From Cephalopachus bancanus (lineage: Eukaryota; Chordata; Mammalia; Primates; Tarsiidae): a DNA stretch of 64,000 bases. The notes beneath the pieces were generated by a model that was given only the letters and a program-made list of their open reading frames with translations, searched no databases and was not told where the DNA came from. The position numbers were made by a program, and so were the translations under genes. Shown here piece after piece: positions 50,906 to 63,941 of this stretch (position 1 is its first letter; the number at the start of each line of letters is the position of its first letter). The stretch covers positions 1 through 64,000 of the forward strand of contig JAPVLO010000382.1 in assembly GCA_027257055.1 (NCBI GenBank). The letters are read 5' to 3'.

Positions 50906-51389
50906 GAACAAGCAAAGACGACGTCACGGAGGAGCTAGGACACAGAGGGGCCTAAAGGGAGTGGGGAGGTGAGAGGAAGCATTTGAGGGAGGGAAACCGA
51001 TGAGGCGGCTTGCAAGGGATCTTGCATGGTGAATGAGCTGAACCCAAACAGAACCCCAAGGCGGCAGTCCACAGACCCCTAGAAATGGTGTCAATGCTTC
51101 TGGGTTGGTTAACCTACCCCACAGTTTTGGAGTTACCGTTATTGCTAAAACGTCTCTGTATATAGAAAACCACTCACCGAGTTTATCCTTTTGCTCAATG
51201 CTGCACAAACTCTTCTCTCCTTGCCACTTCTGAAGTTTATATCAATCCTCAACATTCCGGATTCAACATCCACAATGTTCTAGTTTTCCTGGGTTCCCAT
51301 TTCCCAGTCAGTTCTTGGCGGGGAGGTAGACAGTGCACATGGCTTATTCATGCTGAGAGGAAATACAAGGACAATCTGGTACTCTGTAA
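50906..51389. other. Unclassified intergenic DNA
   Basis: No element recognised. GC is moderate at 50930-51090. Confidence 0.4.
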
Positions 51390-51805
51390 CAGGTAGAATT
51401 GTGCCCCCCCAAAGAAATGTCCAAATCCTAACCTCCAGAACCTGTGAATGTGGTCTTACTTGGAAATAGACCATTGCAGATGTAACCAAGTTATGGTGAA
51501 GTCCTACCAGATTACGGTAAGTCTTAATGCCATGACTGGTGTCCTTATAAGAGAGAAATTTGGACACAGAGACAGAAGACACGCAAGGAGAAAGCCATGT
51601 GATAGCAAAGGCAGAGATTGGAGTGATGCATCTACAAGCCAATGACTGCCAAGGCTTGCTGTAATCACCAGAAGCTAGGAAGACCTTCGGACACCTTGAC
51701 TTATGATTACTGGCCTCCACACTGTAAGAGAATATATTCCCGTCATTTTAAACCATCCAAGTTTGTGGCAATTTATTATGGCAGCCCTAGGAAATGAATC
51801 CATGC
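51390..51805 (+). repeat. MaLR (MLT1-type) LTR
   Basis: GGTAGAATTGTGCCCCCCCA, GACTGGTGTCCTTATAAGAG, ATTTGGACACAGAGACAGAA, ATTATGGCAGCCCTAGGAAA in order. Same family, opposite strand, as 25795-26520. Confidence 0.72.
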
Positions 51806-51852
51806 TCTCTGAAGGCAAAGTTGCCGTCAAAGCTTAGATAGGAAAAATCAGT

Positions 51853-52153
51853 CGGACATGGTGGCTTACGCCTGTAATCCCAGAACTTTAGGAGGTGGAG
51901 GCAAGAGGGTTGTCTGGGTCCAGGGATTTGAGACCAGTCTGGGCAACTTGGCAAGACCTTCTCTCTACAATCAATCAATCAATAAAATAGCAGGGTGTGT
52001 TAGCGCATGCCTCTAATCCCAGCACTTTGGGAGGCTGAGGTGAAAGGATCTCCTAAGCCAGCAGTTGAGGCTGCAATGGCCTTGATCATGCCACTGTATT
52101 CCAGCCTAGGCAACAGAGTGAGGCTCCGACTCAAAAAAAAAAAAAAAAGAAAA
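51853..52153 (+). mobile_element. Alu-type SINE
   Basis: AAAAATCAGT at 51843-51852 and 52154-52163. Confidence 0.9.
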
Positions 52154-52163
52154 AAAAATCAGT

Positions 52164-53258
52164 TAGGATACAAAAAAGGAGACATGACTCTATTCACCAA
52201 ATTTTGTAGAACAGAGCAAACAAAACTTAAACTTAGTGGCAAAATAAACTCTAAAAATAGCAGACACTCTTGACAGTCTATAATCATTGTAAAGTACATT
52301 GCTACATATAGACACCCATATATTTATATTAAATAAAAAATACCCAAGGAGGCAGTTTAGATAGAAATTATATCTAGCTTGATAAAGTATGTAGGCAGAA
52401 AATAATGACAAAACTATAGGCAATCACTGAGAATTAGGATATGCTGGAATCAGACTTTGAACTTTAAGGTTGCTGGTAGGCTGGGTAAACTTGGTCACCT
52501 ACACTCCACGCCCACTTCAGTGTACCAGGTTCGGACAGAGTCCTGGTACAAACGACTTGCTGAGAATAATTATTTTGTTTCTTGGAGTAGGAGGGAGAGA
52601 GTACAAGCTTATTCTTTTTTCCACATAGAATATTCCTAATTTGTTTTCCTTTCATATGTAGACCTGTTCTCGTTTTCAATGTATGGCCTCCCAGCCCCAA
52701 ATTCACCTTTCAGTTTTTGTTCTGTGACCATGGACTGGTCTCTAAGCATTTTTTCTCTGATGTTCAGCTGTGTCAGTAGGAGCCAATGGAGGGGTGTGGC
52801 AGCCTTCCCGTCCTAGTTCTGGTGTGTTGTGTTTTTTTCTTTTTCTTGTTCTTGCTGCATGGCTGGTCAGTGGTGCGGGTCTGTGAGGACATCTAACGGT
52901 GCTCTGACCCCACTGTGTGCTCAGAATGTGCAGTCTCTTGGTGTCCATGCAGCCTCCACCCAGGCCCTGTAACCACCTTGCTGTGGCCCTCTGAGGCAGC
53001 CACTGCAAGCTCCAGGCCTTGCACCTGCAACAGGGCTCCAACTCCTTTTGCTCACCTGCCCACTGATCTCAGCTCACCTGCCCTGGGGGCTTGTTTCGTG
53101 GTTGTCCAGCTCCTGTGGACCAACTGTGGCTTGGACATGCCACCTCTCTGCCACCACACCTTCTCCAGTGAAATCTGAACCCCAGTTTTCAGTAGGAGGC
53201 CTGGTGAAAGATCCTTGCTACTCTCTCTTGGCTCTAAAGTACCCTTTTTCTTTTCTTC
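52164..53258. other. Unclassified 1.1 kb block
   Basis: AT-rich to about 52700, then GC-richer 52740-53190 with no SINE text. No frame over 100 residues, no family recognised. Confidence 0.35.
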
Positions 53259-53407
53259 TCATTTTTTTGAGACAAGGTCTTGCTCAGTCACCCAGACTGG
53301 AGTGCGTAGCTCACTGCAGCCTTGACCTCCTGAGTTCATGCTATCCTTTTGCCTCAGCCTCCTAAGAATTCAGGATTGCAGGCATGAGCCACTATGCCTG
53401 GCTAATT
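53259..53407 (-). mobile_element. Old Alu, right arm only
   Basis: TTGAGACAAGGTCTTGCTCA to GCCACTATGCCTGGCTAATT. A young SINE then interrupts it. Confidence 0.82.
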
Positions 53408-53412
53408 AAAAC

Positions 53413-53698
53413 TTTTTTTTTTGAGTTGGAGTCTCACTCTGTTGCCCAGGCTGGAGGGCAGTGGCCGCTCCCGGCCACCGCAGCCTCGACCTGCTGGGCT
53501 CCAGAGATCCTTCTGCCTCAGCCTTCCAAGTAGCTGGAATTACAGGCGCACGCTACCACGCCCGGCTCATTTTGATTTATTGTAGAGATGAGGTCTCGCC
53601 AAGTTGCCCAGGCGGGTCTTGAACCCGTGGGCTCAGACAATCCATTCACCTCAGCCTCCCAAAGGCGCAGGATTACAGGCTGAGCCACCGAGCCGGGC
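53413..53698 (-). mobile_element. Alu-type SINE, young form
   Basis: TTAAAACTTTTTTTTT flanks it at about 53405 and 53699. Near-consensus. Confidence 0.93.
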
Positions 53699-54209
53699 TT
53701 AAAACTTTTTTTTTTTGGCCCTCATGTGTGGCCCTCATTCTACTGCAGTTACTGGATAGGTAGCTCTGTTTCCTCCACCCGCTTACTAAAACTTGCAAAG
53801 GTTATTCATGCATTTATGTAACAATTGAAAGAGAAATTTTGAATGGCAGTGAGAGTCTTCTCTCTGGCCAGTAAGTCAAGCCATAGTTTTCCTTTCTGAA
53901 CAAGATCTTCATGTGATCAGCACAGAGACGTGAGCATGACCAAGAGTCATTTCCTGCCCTTGAGGAAGCAGTCCAGCCTCTTGCTTATTATGTCATAGTA
54001 TAAGAAACAACTCCCTCTTCGATCTCTTTATGGACTTTTCAATAAACAGAATATGATTGCTGATTTAGTTATAAAATTGACAACACGGAGGTAAATTCAC
54101 GTGTCTAGATGGACATGTTTTCTGTTGTGGTGGTTTGATGTGAGCTTTGACAAACTCAGATTATTGTTCGACCAAGAGTCTTTTTTTGTTGAAAAATAAA
54201 AAATAAAAA
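53699..54209. other. Unclassified intergenic DNA
   Basis: No repeat or gene recognised in about 500 bases. Confidence 0.45.
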
Positions 54210-54514
54210 AAGGCAAACGTGGTGGCTCATACCTATAATCCCAGCACTTTGGGAGGCCAAGGTGAGAGGACTGCCTGAGCCAACGGGTTCGAGAGCAGCC
54301 TGGGCTACTTGGCGAGACCTCATCTCTACAATAATAAAAAAGAAAAATTAGCCAGGTATGGTGGCACATGCCTGTAGTTCCAGCTACTTGGAAGGCTGAG
54401 GCAGAAGGTTTGTCTGAGCCCAGCAGATTGAGGCTGCAGTGGCTGTGAGCATGTCACTGCACTCCAGCCTGGGTGACAGAGTGAGATTCCAACTCAAAAT
54501 AAAATAAATAAATA
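54210..54514 (+). mobile_element. Alu-type SINE
   Basis: Dimer with an (AAAT)n tail. Confidence 0.9.
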
Positions 54515-54865
54515 GACTGGGCGCAGTTGCAGCTAACACCTATAATGCCAGCATTTTGGGAAGCTGAGGTGAGAGGATTGCCTGAGCCCATGAGTTTGAG
54601 ACCAGCCTAGATAAGTTCTCATCTCTACAATAAATCAAAAAATTAGCTGGACATGGTGGTGCACACCTGTATTCCCAGCTACTTGGAGACTAAGGCCTGA
54701 TGAAAGATTTTAGGGCTTTAAATTTTTTTCTGTTTTCTTTTATTTTTTCTTTTCTGGAAGAATCGCCTGAGCCCAGCAAGTCGAGGCTGTGGTGACCACG
54801 ATTGTGCCACTGCACTCCAGCCTGGGCAACAGAGTAAGACTCCAACTAAATAAATAAATAAATAA
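54515..54865 (+). mobile_element. Alu-type SINE carrying a 60-70 base insert
   Basis: The right arm is broken between TTGGAGACTAAGG and AATCGCCTGAGCCC by 54693-54758, which is not Alu sequence. Confidence 0.88.
54693..54758 (-). repeat. Inverted templated insert in the SINE
   Basis: Part of it (about 54704-54735, TTTTAGGGCTTTAAA core) is the reverse complement of 55645-55674. The remainder is T-rich. Confidence 0.6.
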
Positions 54866-55352
54866 GTCATATGTGAGAGATATATAAAATAGAGGGAATG
54901 TTATCTTACAGTAGGCAAAACTTACAAAAGTGCTTAATTTAACCTTTATACTATCTTCTAAGATTAGCATTACTGGCCCCATTTTAGAGACAATGAAGTT
55001 AATGCTCAGAGAGTTGAGAAACTTTCAAGTCATTCAGAAAGCTAATTAAGGACTAGGAATCAGACACAACTTCATGTGACTCAAAGCTCGTGCTTTTATC
55101 AGTCACACCATGGTGTTTTCTTATGTTGCTTTTTCAGGTCAGTCATGCTGTGGACTGTCCTGTCATTCCCTAACCCTAACGTTAACCCAAATCCTGTTAT
55201 ACTGTGTATAACAGTATACTGTGTTATACTTTCTGTTTGCCTAACCATCTTTGCCATTAAACTAAGACTTCTTTGTAGGTAGACACAATTCATTGTCCAC
55301 CACTGTATCCCCGGTTATTTCAATGATCTATTATGGCATAATAAAAACACCC
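54866..55352. other. MIR and L2 remnants
   Basis: 54940-55090 (GGCCCCATTTTAGAGACAAT, TCATTCAGAAAGCTAATTAA) is MIR-like. 55235-55345 (GTCCACCACTGTATCCCCGG) is L2-like. Confidence 0.5.
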
Positions 55353-55656
55353 TGGCTGGGCACTAGGTTCACGCCTATAATCCCAGCACTTTGGAAGGCT
55401 GAGACATGAGGATCACTTGAGTCAAAGAGTTTGAAACCAGCCTGGGCAACAAAAGAGGCCCCATCACTACAAAAAAAATATAAATACATAATTAGCCAGA
55501 TGTGGGGCTGCACACTGGTAGACCCAGCTACTTGGGAGGCTAAGACAGAAGGATTACTTGAGTCCAAGATGTTGAGGTTACAGAGAGCAATGATCATGCC
55601 ACTGCACTTCAGCCTGGGTGAGAGAATGAGATCCTGTTTCCAAAAAAAAGAAAAAA
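55353..55656 (+). mobile_element. Old Alu dimer
   Basis: Diverged copy, GGCTGGGCACTAGGTTCACG to GAGATCCTGTTTCC and an A-rich tail. Confidence 0.85.
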
Positions 55657-55985
55657 GTTTAAAGCCCTAAAACTTAGTGACAAAATAACAATTTTTTATT
55701 AAATCTCACAATCCTGTAGGTTAACTGGGTTTAGTCAGTCATGTGGTTCTTCCTTGGGTTCTCTTACATGCATTCCGGTGGTGGCTGAGGCTGGGGCTAT
55801 CTGAAGGTTCCACCACTCTGGACACCCAGGATGGCTTCTTCACTGCCTATGTAGTATATGAACGACTGGAACATCAGATCTGGCCTTGAATGGCTAGAAC
55901 TGCGAAGAACTGACCTGGGCCTCTCTCTAACTCCACGTAGCTTTTCCATATGGTTACCTTGGCTTCTTCATAGTATGAAGTACTT
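55657..55985. other. Unclassified intergenic DNA
   Basis: TTAAATCTCACAATCCTGTA and CCTTGGGTTCTCTTACATG give it an LTR-like feel; no family assigned. Confidence 0.35.
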
Positions 55986-56274
55986 CTTTTTTTTTTTTTT
56001 TTTAAGTAGAGTCTCAGTGCCACACAGGCTGGAGTGCAGTAGCACACTCATGGCCACTGCAGCCTCGGCCTGCTGGGCTCAGGCAATCCTTCCACCTCAG
56101 CCTTCCAAGTAACTATAGGCATGATCACCATGCCTGGCTAAGTTTTTATTTTATTGCAGAGACGATGTACCACCAAGTTGCCTATGCTGGTCTCGAATAC
56201 TGGGCTCAGGCAATCCTCTTGCCTCTGCCTCCCAAAGTGTTGGGATTACAGGCTTGAGCCACCGCACCCGGCAA
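55986..56274 (-). mobile_element. Alu-type SINE
   Basis: Poly(T) at 55986-56003. Ends GAGCCACCGCACCCGGC. Confidence 0.88.
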
Positions 56275-57180
56275 AGTCCTTCTTACATAGTGTCTGATTT
56301 GCCCTAGAGTGACTCTTCCAAGAGACTTGGGAGGAAGTTGCAAAGGTTAAATGACTTAGCCCCGGAACTTACTCGGCATCCCTTCCACTGTTTTCTGCTC
56401 TGAGTCACAGGGTCAGCTGAGACCAGTACGTGAGAGTACCACATAAGGGCACAGTGATCGGGGGACATCACTCAGTGGGTGCTATCTTAGGTGACTAACC
56501 GCCATTGAGGGGAGATAGCAGCCTGGGAAGGAAAGCTTCTCAGAGGAGGAGATATATACATGGGGTCTGTCAGATGAGGAGGAGGAGCTAGCTGAGTGAA
56601 GAAAGGGTGGGAAACAGAAAGGGAGGTCTTCTAGGTGGAGGGAGTCCCTTAAACAAAGAGGAGGAGGGCTGATGGGATGATGAGCATGGTGTATCCAGGT
56701 TCTATCCTTACCTCTGAGTGAATTTGGATAGTTAGCTAACGTTTCAGTGCCCCAGTTTTCTCATCTGTGAAATGGAGATAATCAGCAGGGCTCGGGGGCT
56801 CAGCTTGTAATCCTGTGACTTGAGAGGCTGAGGTGAGTGAATTGCCTGAGCCCACGGGTTCGAGATCCGCCTGGGCAACTTGGTGAGAGCTCATCTCAAC
56901 AATAAATCAAAAAATTAGCTGAGTGTGGTAGCGCGTGCCTGTAGTTCCAGCTACTTGGAAGGCTGAGGTGGAAGGATCGCCAGAGCTCAGCAGATTGAGG
57001 CTGCGGTGGCTGGGAGCAGCCACTGCACTCCAGTCTGGGCGATAGAGTGAGACTCCAACTCAAAAAAAAAAAAAAAAGAAATGGAGATAATCATAGTCAT
57101 TATCTAGTAGAGTTGTAAAGATTAAATTAGTTAACGCACAAAGAGTTCTTTAGAACAATAGTTGGTACATAGAAAACATT
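56275..57180 (+). repeat. Unique DNA then a MIR split by a SINE
   Basis: 56275-56690 is unclassified. MIR parts 56700-56784 and 57078-57175 (CAGTTTTCTCATCTGTGAAA, GTTGGTACATAGAAAACATT) are separated by the young SINE. Confidence 0.6.
56785..57077 (+). mobile_element. Alu-type SINE, young form, inside MIR
   Basis: Exact 16-base target duplication GAAATGGAGATAATCA at 56769-56784 and 57078-57093. Confidence 0.94.
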
Positions 57181-57640
<460 letters not shown>

Positions 57641-58624
57641 CAAAAAAACCACTCAGGAAAAGTTGGGGCTTGTTGCTGTTATTACTGTTATGCAGGGAAC
57701 CACGTGTATGTACATGACTGGGACCTAGAGCTCCAAGTGGTAAATGGCGAGTAAAGCATCTGGAATGGTAATCAGGGCTAGATCATGAAGGACTGTGTAA
57801 GCCATACGTCGATATTTGAATTTTTCCTACAGTCGATGAAAAGTGGTTGCAGATTTTAAGCAGGAGAGAGTTGACCAGATCTGGGGCCAGTCTTTAGAGA
57901 TACTGAAGGTCTCCTGTGTGGGGAATGCTGGGAGGAGGAGGCAAGCGAGGGTCGAGAAGTCAGCTAGAAGTTGTTGTGGCCGTCCAGGAGAGGGATGCGG
58001 GCTTTGGCCTGAGATTGTGTTGATGGGGATGGAGCCAAGTGGACCTGCTAAAGGTCACAGTGCTGGTTAGTGACGGGCCAGGGACGGGTGGTGCTGACTA
58101 AAGACGCAGGAATTTCCTGCCAGGAAATTAGCCTTTTGGACTTGTTTATTTAGGCATGAGTTTAATATGTGCTACTTGATAGAGACAGATAAGTGGCTAC
58201 AAGTAACTGGGCAGAGATGGCTTAGCTGGGAGGTACGGTTTTCACTTCCATTACTTCTGCCTGCGATTGCTGATCACAAACAGATGTGCCATAGGAACGG
58301 CTGCACTCAAGGGAAACCGAGCAAGGTGAGCTGTTTCCTTTGAAGGAGAATTTTTTCCAGCTCTACCGGTTTATTTTATAGGGTCACACCCCATCTTCTT
58401 ATAACTGCCTGGTTTGTTCTCCTTTGGGTCAGACTGGGAGTGTTTATTTGCTTTTTCTGGTATAATGGGTTTGTAAAACACTAGCAAGATGTGATTGGCT
58501 CCTCTGGGAGGGTATCTCTGGACTTTCAAACTGTGATTCTCAAACATTCTCAAATGTTCTTTGTGGATACCAGTTGGCCATGGAGCCCACATTCTTAGAA
58601 GGTGCAGGCCTGCACCAAACATAT
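57641..58624. repeat. Ancient LINE-type remnant and unclassified DNA
   Basis: 57770-58070 (TCATGAAGGACTGTGTAAGC, GCAGATTTTAAGCAGGAGAG, GTCCAGGAGAGGGATGCGGG) has the same old-repeat text as 10690-10960. The rest is unassigned. Confidence 0.4.
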
Positions 58625-59651
58625 GTAAAAACGCCTAACATCACTCATCACCACGGAAATGCAAATTAAAATCACAATGAGATATCATCTCACAGAATGG
58701 CCATTATCTAAAAATCAAAAAACAATAGATACTGGTGCAGATGTGGAGAAAAGGACCGTTTAAACACTTTTGATGAGAGTGTAAATTAGTACAATCTCTA
58801 TGGAAATCGGTGTGGAGATTTCTCAAAGAACTAAAAGTAGGATCTACCATTTGATCCAACAATCCCACTATGAGGTATCTACCCAAAGGATCAGAGGTTA
58901 TCATACAAAAAAAGACATCTGCACCCGCATGTTCATCCTGACACAATTCACAACTGCAAAGATGTGGAAGCAAACTAAATGGCTATTAACTGATCAGTGA
59001 ATAATGAACATGTGATATACGTGCATGATGGAATACAGCACAGCCGTCAAAAAGAATGAAAGAGACCGGGCGTGGTGGCTCATGCCTATATTCTCAGCAC
59101 TTTGGGAGGCCGAGGTGAGAGGATTGGCTGAGCCCATGGGTTCGAGAAGAGCCTGGGCAACTTGGCGAGACCTCATCTCTGCAATAAATTAAACAAAAAA
59201 TTAGCCTCGCATGGTAGCACACGCTGTAGTTCCAGTTACTTGGAAGGCTGAGGTGGAGGGATTGCCTGAGCCCAGCAGTTTGAGGCTGCGGTGGCCGTGA
59301 GCATGCTACTGCACTCCAGCTTGGGCAACAGAGTGAGACTCCAACTCAAAAAAAAAAAAAAAAGAATGGAATAAACTCAGGAACAGAAAAACCAAACACT
59401 GCAAGCTATTACTTGTAAGTGGAACAAAACTAAGGCTCTGCAAAGGCATAAAGAATAGTATAATGGACGTTGGAGACTCAGAATGGGGGGAAGAGGTAGT
59501 GAGCTAGAAAATTACCTATCAGGTACAATGTGCACACGTGGGGGTGGCGGGTACACTTAAGTACAGACTTCTTCGCCACTATACAATGCGTACTTGTAAC
59601 CAAAAACTATTGGTATCCCCCTAAAGCTATTGAAATAAAAAAAATTAAAAA
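58625..59651 (+). mobile_element. L1 3' end (ORF2 end and 3' UTR), 5'-truncated
   Basis: GGAAATGCAAATTAAAATCA, ATCTGCACCCGCATGTTCAT, AAGATGTGGAAGCAAACTAA (ORF2 phrase KMWKQTKW) and a 3' UTR ending CTATTGAAAT plus an A-rich tail. Frames are disrupted and a SINE is inserted. Confidence 0.85.
59063..59358 (+). mobile_element. Alu-type SINE inside the L1
   Basis: AAAAAGAATG(A/G)A(A) at 59049-59061 and 59359-59371. Confidence 0.92.
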
Positions 59652-59950
59652 CCAGCCAGATGCAGTGGTTGATGCCTATAATCCCAGCACATTGGGAGAC
59701 CGAGGTGAGAGGACTGCCCGGACCTACAGGTTCGAGACCAGCCTGGGCAACTTGGTGAGACCTCATTTCTACAATAAATCAAAAAATTAGCTGGGCATGG
59801 TGGCACATGTCTGTAGTCCCAGCTACTTGGAAGGCTGAGGCGGAAGGATCGCCTGAGCCCAACAGGTCGAGGGTGTGGTGGCTGTGAGTGTGCCACTGCA
59901 CTCCAGCCTGGGTGACAGAGTGAGACTCTGACTAAAAAAAAAAGAAAATG
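59652..59950 (+). mobile_element. Alu-type SINE in the L1 tail
   Basis: Starts directly after the L1 A-rich tail, with no spacer. Confidence 0.9.
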
Positions 59951-60494
59951 AAAACAATAAAATAAAAGGAAGGTGCAGGCTGATGGGCAGAGAGGAGGAG
60001 GGCAGAGGAGCCAGATGAGATGGGGGCATCTGGGAATAGGTGACTCCAGCAGCTGCCTGGGAGAGTGGGCTTCTTAAGAAAGATGCCTGAGACAGCATGA
60101 CTGCTAGGACTGTGGGCAAAAAAATGAGCCTGGTGGTGCTCTCACCCAACCCATAAGGTGACCCTGATATTCTAAATGATCCCTGACAAGTTCTACTTGA
60201 ACCTCTTCGCTGGTCCATCAACATCCATATGGGGATTAGATTGAGTCCTGTGCATTCTTAAAGGCACAGCTCAGGTCTCACCTCTGTGGAAAGCCTCCCT
60301 CACTATTCTGGCCAGGGTCACCCCCACCACCTACCCTCTACTTCCTTTGAAGAACCACAGAGGATGTATAGGTGCCATAAACTTGGCACTCAGTTGCTAT
60401 GTTCGATGCAGTGTTCTCTTATATCTCCCAGCTTTACTGGAAGCCCTTTGAGGGCTTTTCGTTCCTTCTGTGTTCCTGCAACACCTCGCGGAGA
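59951..60494 (+). repeat. Unclassified DNA with an L2-like part
   Basis: 60240-60490 (AAGGCACAGCTCAGGTCTCA, GAAAGCCTCCCTCACTATTC) reads as L2. 59960-60235 is unassigned. Confidence 0.5.
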
Positions 60495-60798
60495 TTTTTT
60501 TTTTTTTTTTTTGAGTTGGAGTCTCACTCTGTCGCCCAGGCTGGAGTGCAGTGGCATGCTCGCGACCACCGCAGCCTCAACCTGATGAGCTCCGGTGATC
60601 CTTCTGCCTCACCCTTCCGAGTAGCTAAAACTACAGTCACGCGCTACCATGTCTGGCTAATTTTTATTTTATTTTATTGTAGAGATGAGGACTTGCCAAA
60701 TTGCCTAAACTGGTCTCGAACCCCTGAGCTCAGGTAATCCTCTCACCTTGGCCTCCCAAAGTGTTGGGATTACAGGCTTGAGCCACCAAGTCTGGCCT
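60495..60798 (-). mobile_element. Alu-type SINE
   Basis: First of three consecutive minus-strand copies. TTGAGTTGGAGTCTCACTCT to CACCAAGTCTGGCC. Confidence 0.9.
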
Positions 60799-60802
60799 GC
60801 TT

Positions 60803-61095
60803 TTCTTTTTTTTTAAGTTGGAGTCTCACTCTGTCGCCTAGGCAGGAGTGCAGTGGCACATTCATGGTCACCGCAGCTTTGACCTGCTGGGCTCAGGTGA
60901 TCCTTCTGTCTCAGCCTCCCAAGTAGTTGGAACTACAGGCATGCACCACCATACTTGGCTAATTTTTTGATTTATTGTAGAGATGAGGTCTCGCCATGTT
61001 GGCCAGGATGGTCTCAAACCCCTGAGCTCAGGCAATCCTCTCGCCTTGGCCTCCCAAAGTACTGGGATTACAGGCATAAGCCACTGCATCTGGCC
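60803..61095 (-). mobile_element. Alu-type SINE
   Basis: Second copy of the run. Ends GCCACTGCATCTGGCC. Confidence 0.9.
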
Positions 61096-61107
61096 TCTCA
61101 GAGTTTT

Positions 61108-61401
61108 TTTTTTTGTTTTTTGTTTTGAGTTGGAGTCTCACTCTGTCACCCAGACTGGAGTGCAGTGGCCGCTCCCGGCCCCCACAGCCTCGACCTGCTG
61201 GGCTCCAGCGATCCTTCCGCCTCAGCCTCCCAAGTAGCTGGAACTACAGGCGCGCGCTACCACACCCGGCTAGTTTTTATTTATTATAGAGATGAGGTCT
61301 CGCCAAGTTGCCCAGGCGGGTCTCGAACCCGCGGGCTCAGGCAATCCACTCACCTCGGCCTCCCAAAGTGCTGGGATTACAGGCTGAGCCACCGAGCCCG
61401 G
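61108..61401 (-). mobile_element. Alu-type SINE, young form
   Basis: CTCTCAGAGTTTTT flanks it at 61094-61107 and 61402-61415. Confidence 0.94.
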
Positions 61402-61569
61402 CCCTCTCAGAGTTTTTAAAGCAATTCTGTCAACTAAGTGATCTAGGAGTTTGGAAGATGTTTTAGGCCAAATTATAGATTGAGAAGCTGAGGAGGAGGG
61501 GGCTAAGTCACCTGTCCAAGATTGTGAAGACTGGCATTGATTCAGAAGATAACCAGGAACAGTCCCAGA

Positions 61570-61676
61570 GTTAAACATTTTATGGATATTTGTTGTTTAA
61601 TCCTTTCAACAAAGCCTAAGAGGTGGATCCTATTATCCTCATTTTACAGCTCAGGAAACTGAAGCTTACTGGTTTT
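61570..61676 (+). repeat. MIR-type fragment
   Basis: TCCTATTATCCTCATTTTAC and CTCAGGAAACTGAAGCTTAC. Confidence 0.6.
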
Positions 61677-61934
61677 ATATTTATTTATTTATTTATTTTG
61701 AGTAGGAGTCTCACTCTGTCACCCAGGCTGGAGGGCAGTGACACACTCCTGGCCACTGCAGCCTCGACCTGCTGAGCTCAGGCTATCCTTCTGCCCCAGC
61801 CTTCCAAATAGCTGGAACTACAGGCACATGCCACAAGTTGTCCAGGCTGGTCTCGAACTCATGGGCTCAGGCAATCCTCTCATCTTGGCCTCCCAAAGTG
61901 CTGGGATTACAGGCATGAGCCACCACGCCTGGCC
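61677..61934 (-). mobile_element. Alu-type SINE, internally deleted
   Basis: Joins ACAGGCACATGCCAC to AAGTTGTCCAGGCTGG, losing the linker. Confidence 0.87.
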
Positions 61935-61969
61935 TAGTTTACAGATTTTAAATAACTCCATAGCACTTA

Positions 61970-62135
<166 letters not shown>

Positions 62136-62139
62136 GACA

Positions 62140-62655
<516 letters not shown>

Positions 62656-63257
62656 CAGTGATGAAGCTAACTGCAATCCAGGTGGGCTGCCTCCCTGCAA
62701 GAACTAGATTGGGCTGCTCCCTTTTAGAATGAGATCTCAGAGGATCTTTTCTCGGCTCAGAGTGACACCATCAGACCCCATTTGTGAGGAGTGATCTTAA
62801 CTTCCTGCTTTTCTTGAGAAGCCTTTTGGGAGGAGGCTGCGGTTGCAGTGAGTAGGCACCTCCCTGGAGAGCCTCTTCAGATCTGCTGGGCTGGGGCCTC
62901 CCTTCTGGCTCTCCTCCATGGCCCAGAGATCCAGTTTGAATCCACAGAAGCCCCTGGAGGGAGTGAGCACCCACTTCCACCTAAGGTGGTATTGACTAGC
63001 CCAGTTTTTGACCAGGGAACTTGGGTTGATCCTGACTCTCTCTCTGACTGGATTTGTGACCTTGGGCCAGTGATTCCAGCTTATTAAGCCCCAGTTTCCT
63101 TCCTGTCAAGTGGGGATACAAATAATGTCCACTTCATCTGGCTGTTGCGAAGCTTAAATGAGTAATGCGTGAGCAGCCCTCATCATGGCACGTGGCAAAA
63201 GGCAGATGTGATTATTAGCGATTTAAAGGCCTAAAACAGGAACGTGAAAGAATAACT
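62656..63257. other. Unique DNA, then MIR
   Basis: 62656-63000 is unassigned with moderate GC. 63020-63235 (TGACCTTGGGCCAGTGATTC, CAAGTGGGGATACAAATAAT) is MIR. Confidence 0.6.
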
Positions 63258-63533
63258 CCTAGGCATGGAGGTTCACACCTGTAATCCTAGCACTTCGGAA
63301 GACTGGGGAGGAAGGTTTGAGCCCAAGAGTTAGAGATCAGCCTAGACAACAGAGTGAGACCTCATCTCTACAAAAACTCCAAAAATTAGGTGGGCATGGT
63401 GGTATGCAGCTACTTGGAAGGCTGAGGTGGAAGGATTGCTTGAGGCCATGAGTCCAAGGCTACAGGAGCCATGATTATGCCACTACACTCCAGCCTGAGT
63501 GAAAGAGTGAGATTCCAACTCAAAAAAAAAAGA
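63258..63533 (+). mobile_element. Old Alu, right arm shortened
   Basis: AACTCCTA follows the tail (63535) and precedes the start (63250). Confidence 0.85.
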
Positions 63534-63941
63534 AACTCCTAAGAACACCAGGTACTACAGGGGCTTTGCCAATTGCTCTTCACATACTGATCTCAAAGCA
63601 ACACTGTCAGACAGCTGAAGTTTATTTACTAAACCTTTCTGTGTTCCTTCTGCTTGCCATGCAGGGCCTGCTCTATTCATTCTTTGTTCATTTGTTCCTG
63701 GATGAGGTCAGGCTCCTCCAGGAAGTGCTGCAGTGCGGGTCGGGGGAAAACTGGACAGGGGACAGGAAGAAGCCAAGCAAGGGTGGGCTGTCAGGGCTAA
63801 TCCCCGAGGACAGCTGCCACCTGATCTCCTGGAAATGGGGAGATAAGAGAACTGTTCTGACCTTATAGCTCCCATACTTCCGTCCCTGCACCTGTGCCTG
63901 CTGGTACTCAGCCAGCCTTTGGTTAAGGGTTATGGAGGAAG
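63534..63941. other. Unclassified intergenic DNA
   Basis: No repeat or coding similarity recognised. Confidence 0.45.

Noticed and set aside
58625..59651. Functional L1 ORF2
   Set aside because: Only the 3' end is present. Frames are broken and a SINE is inserted.
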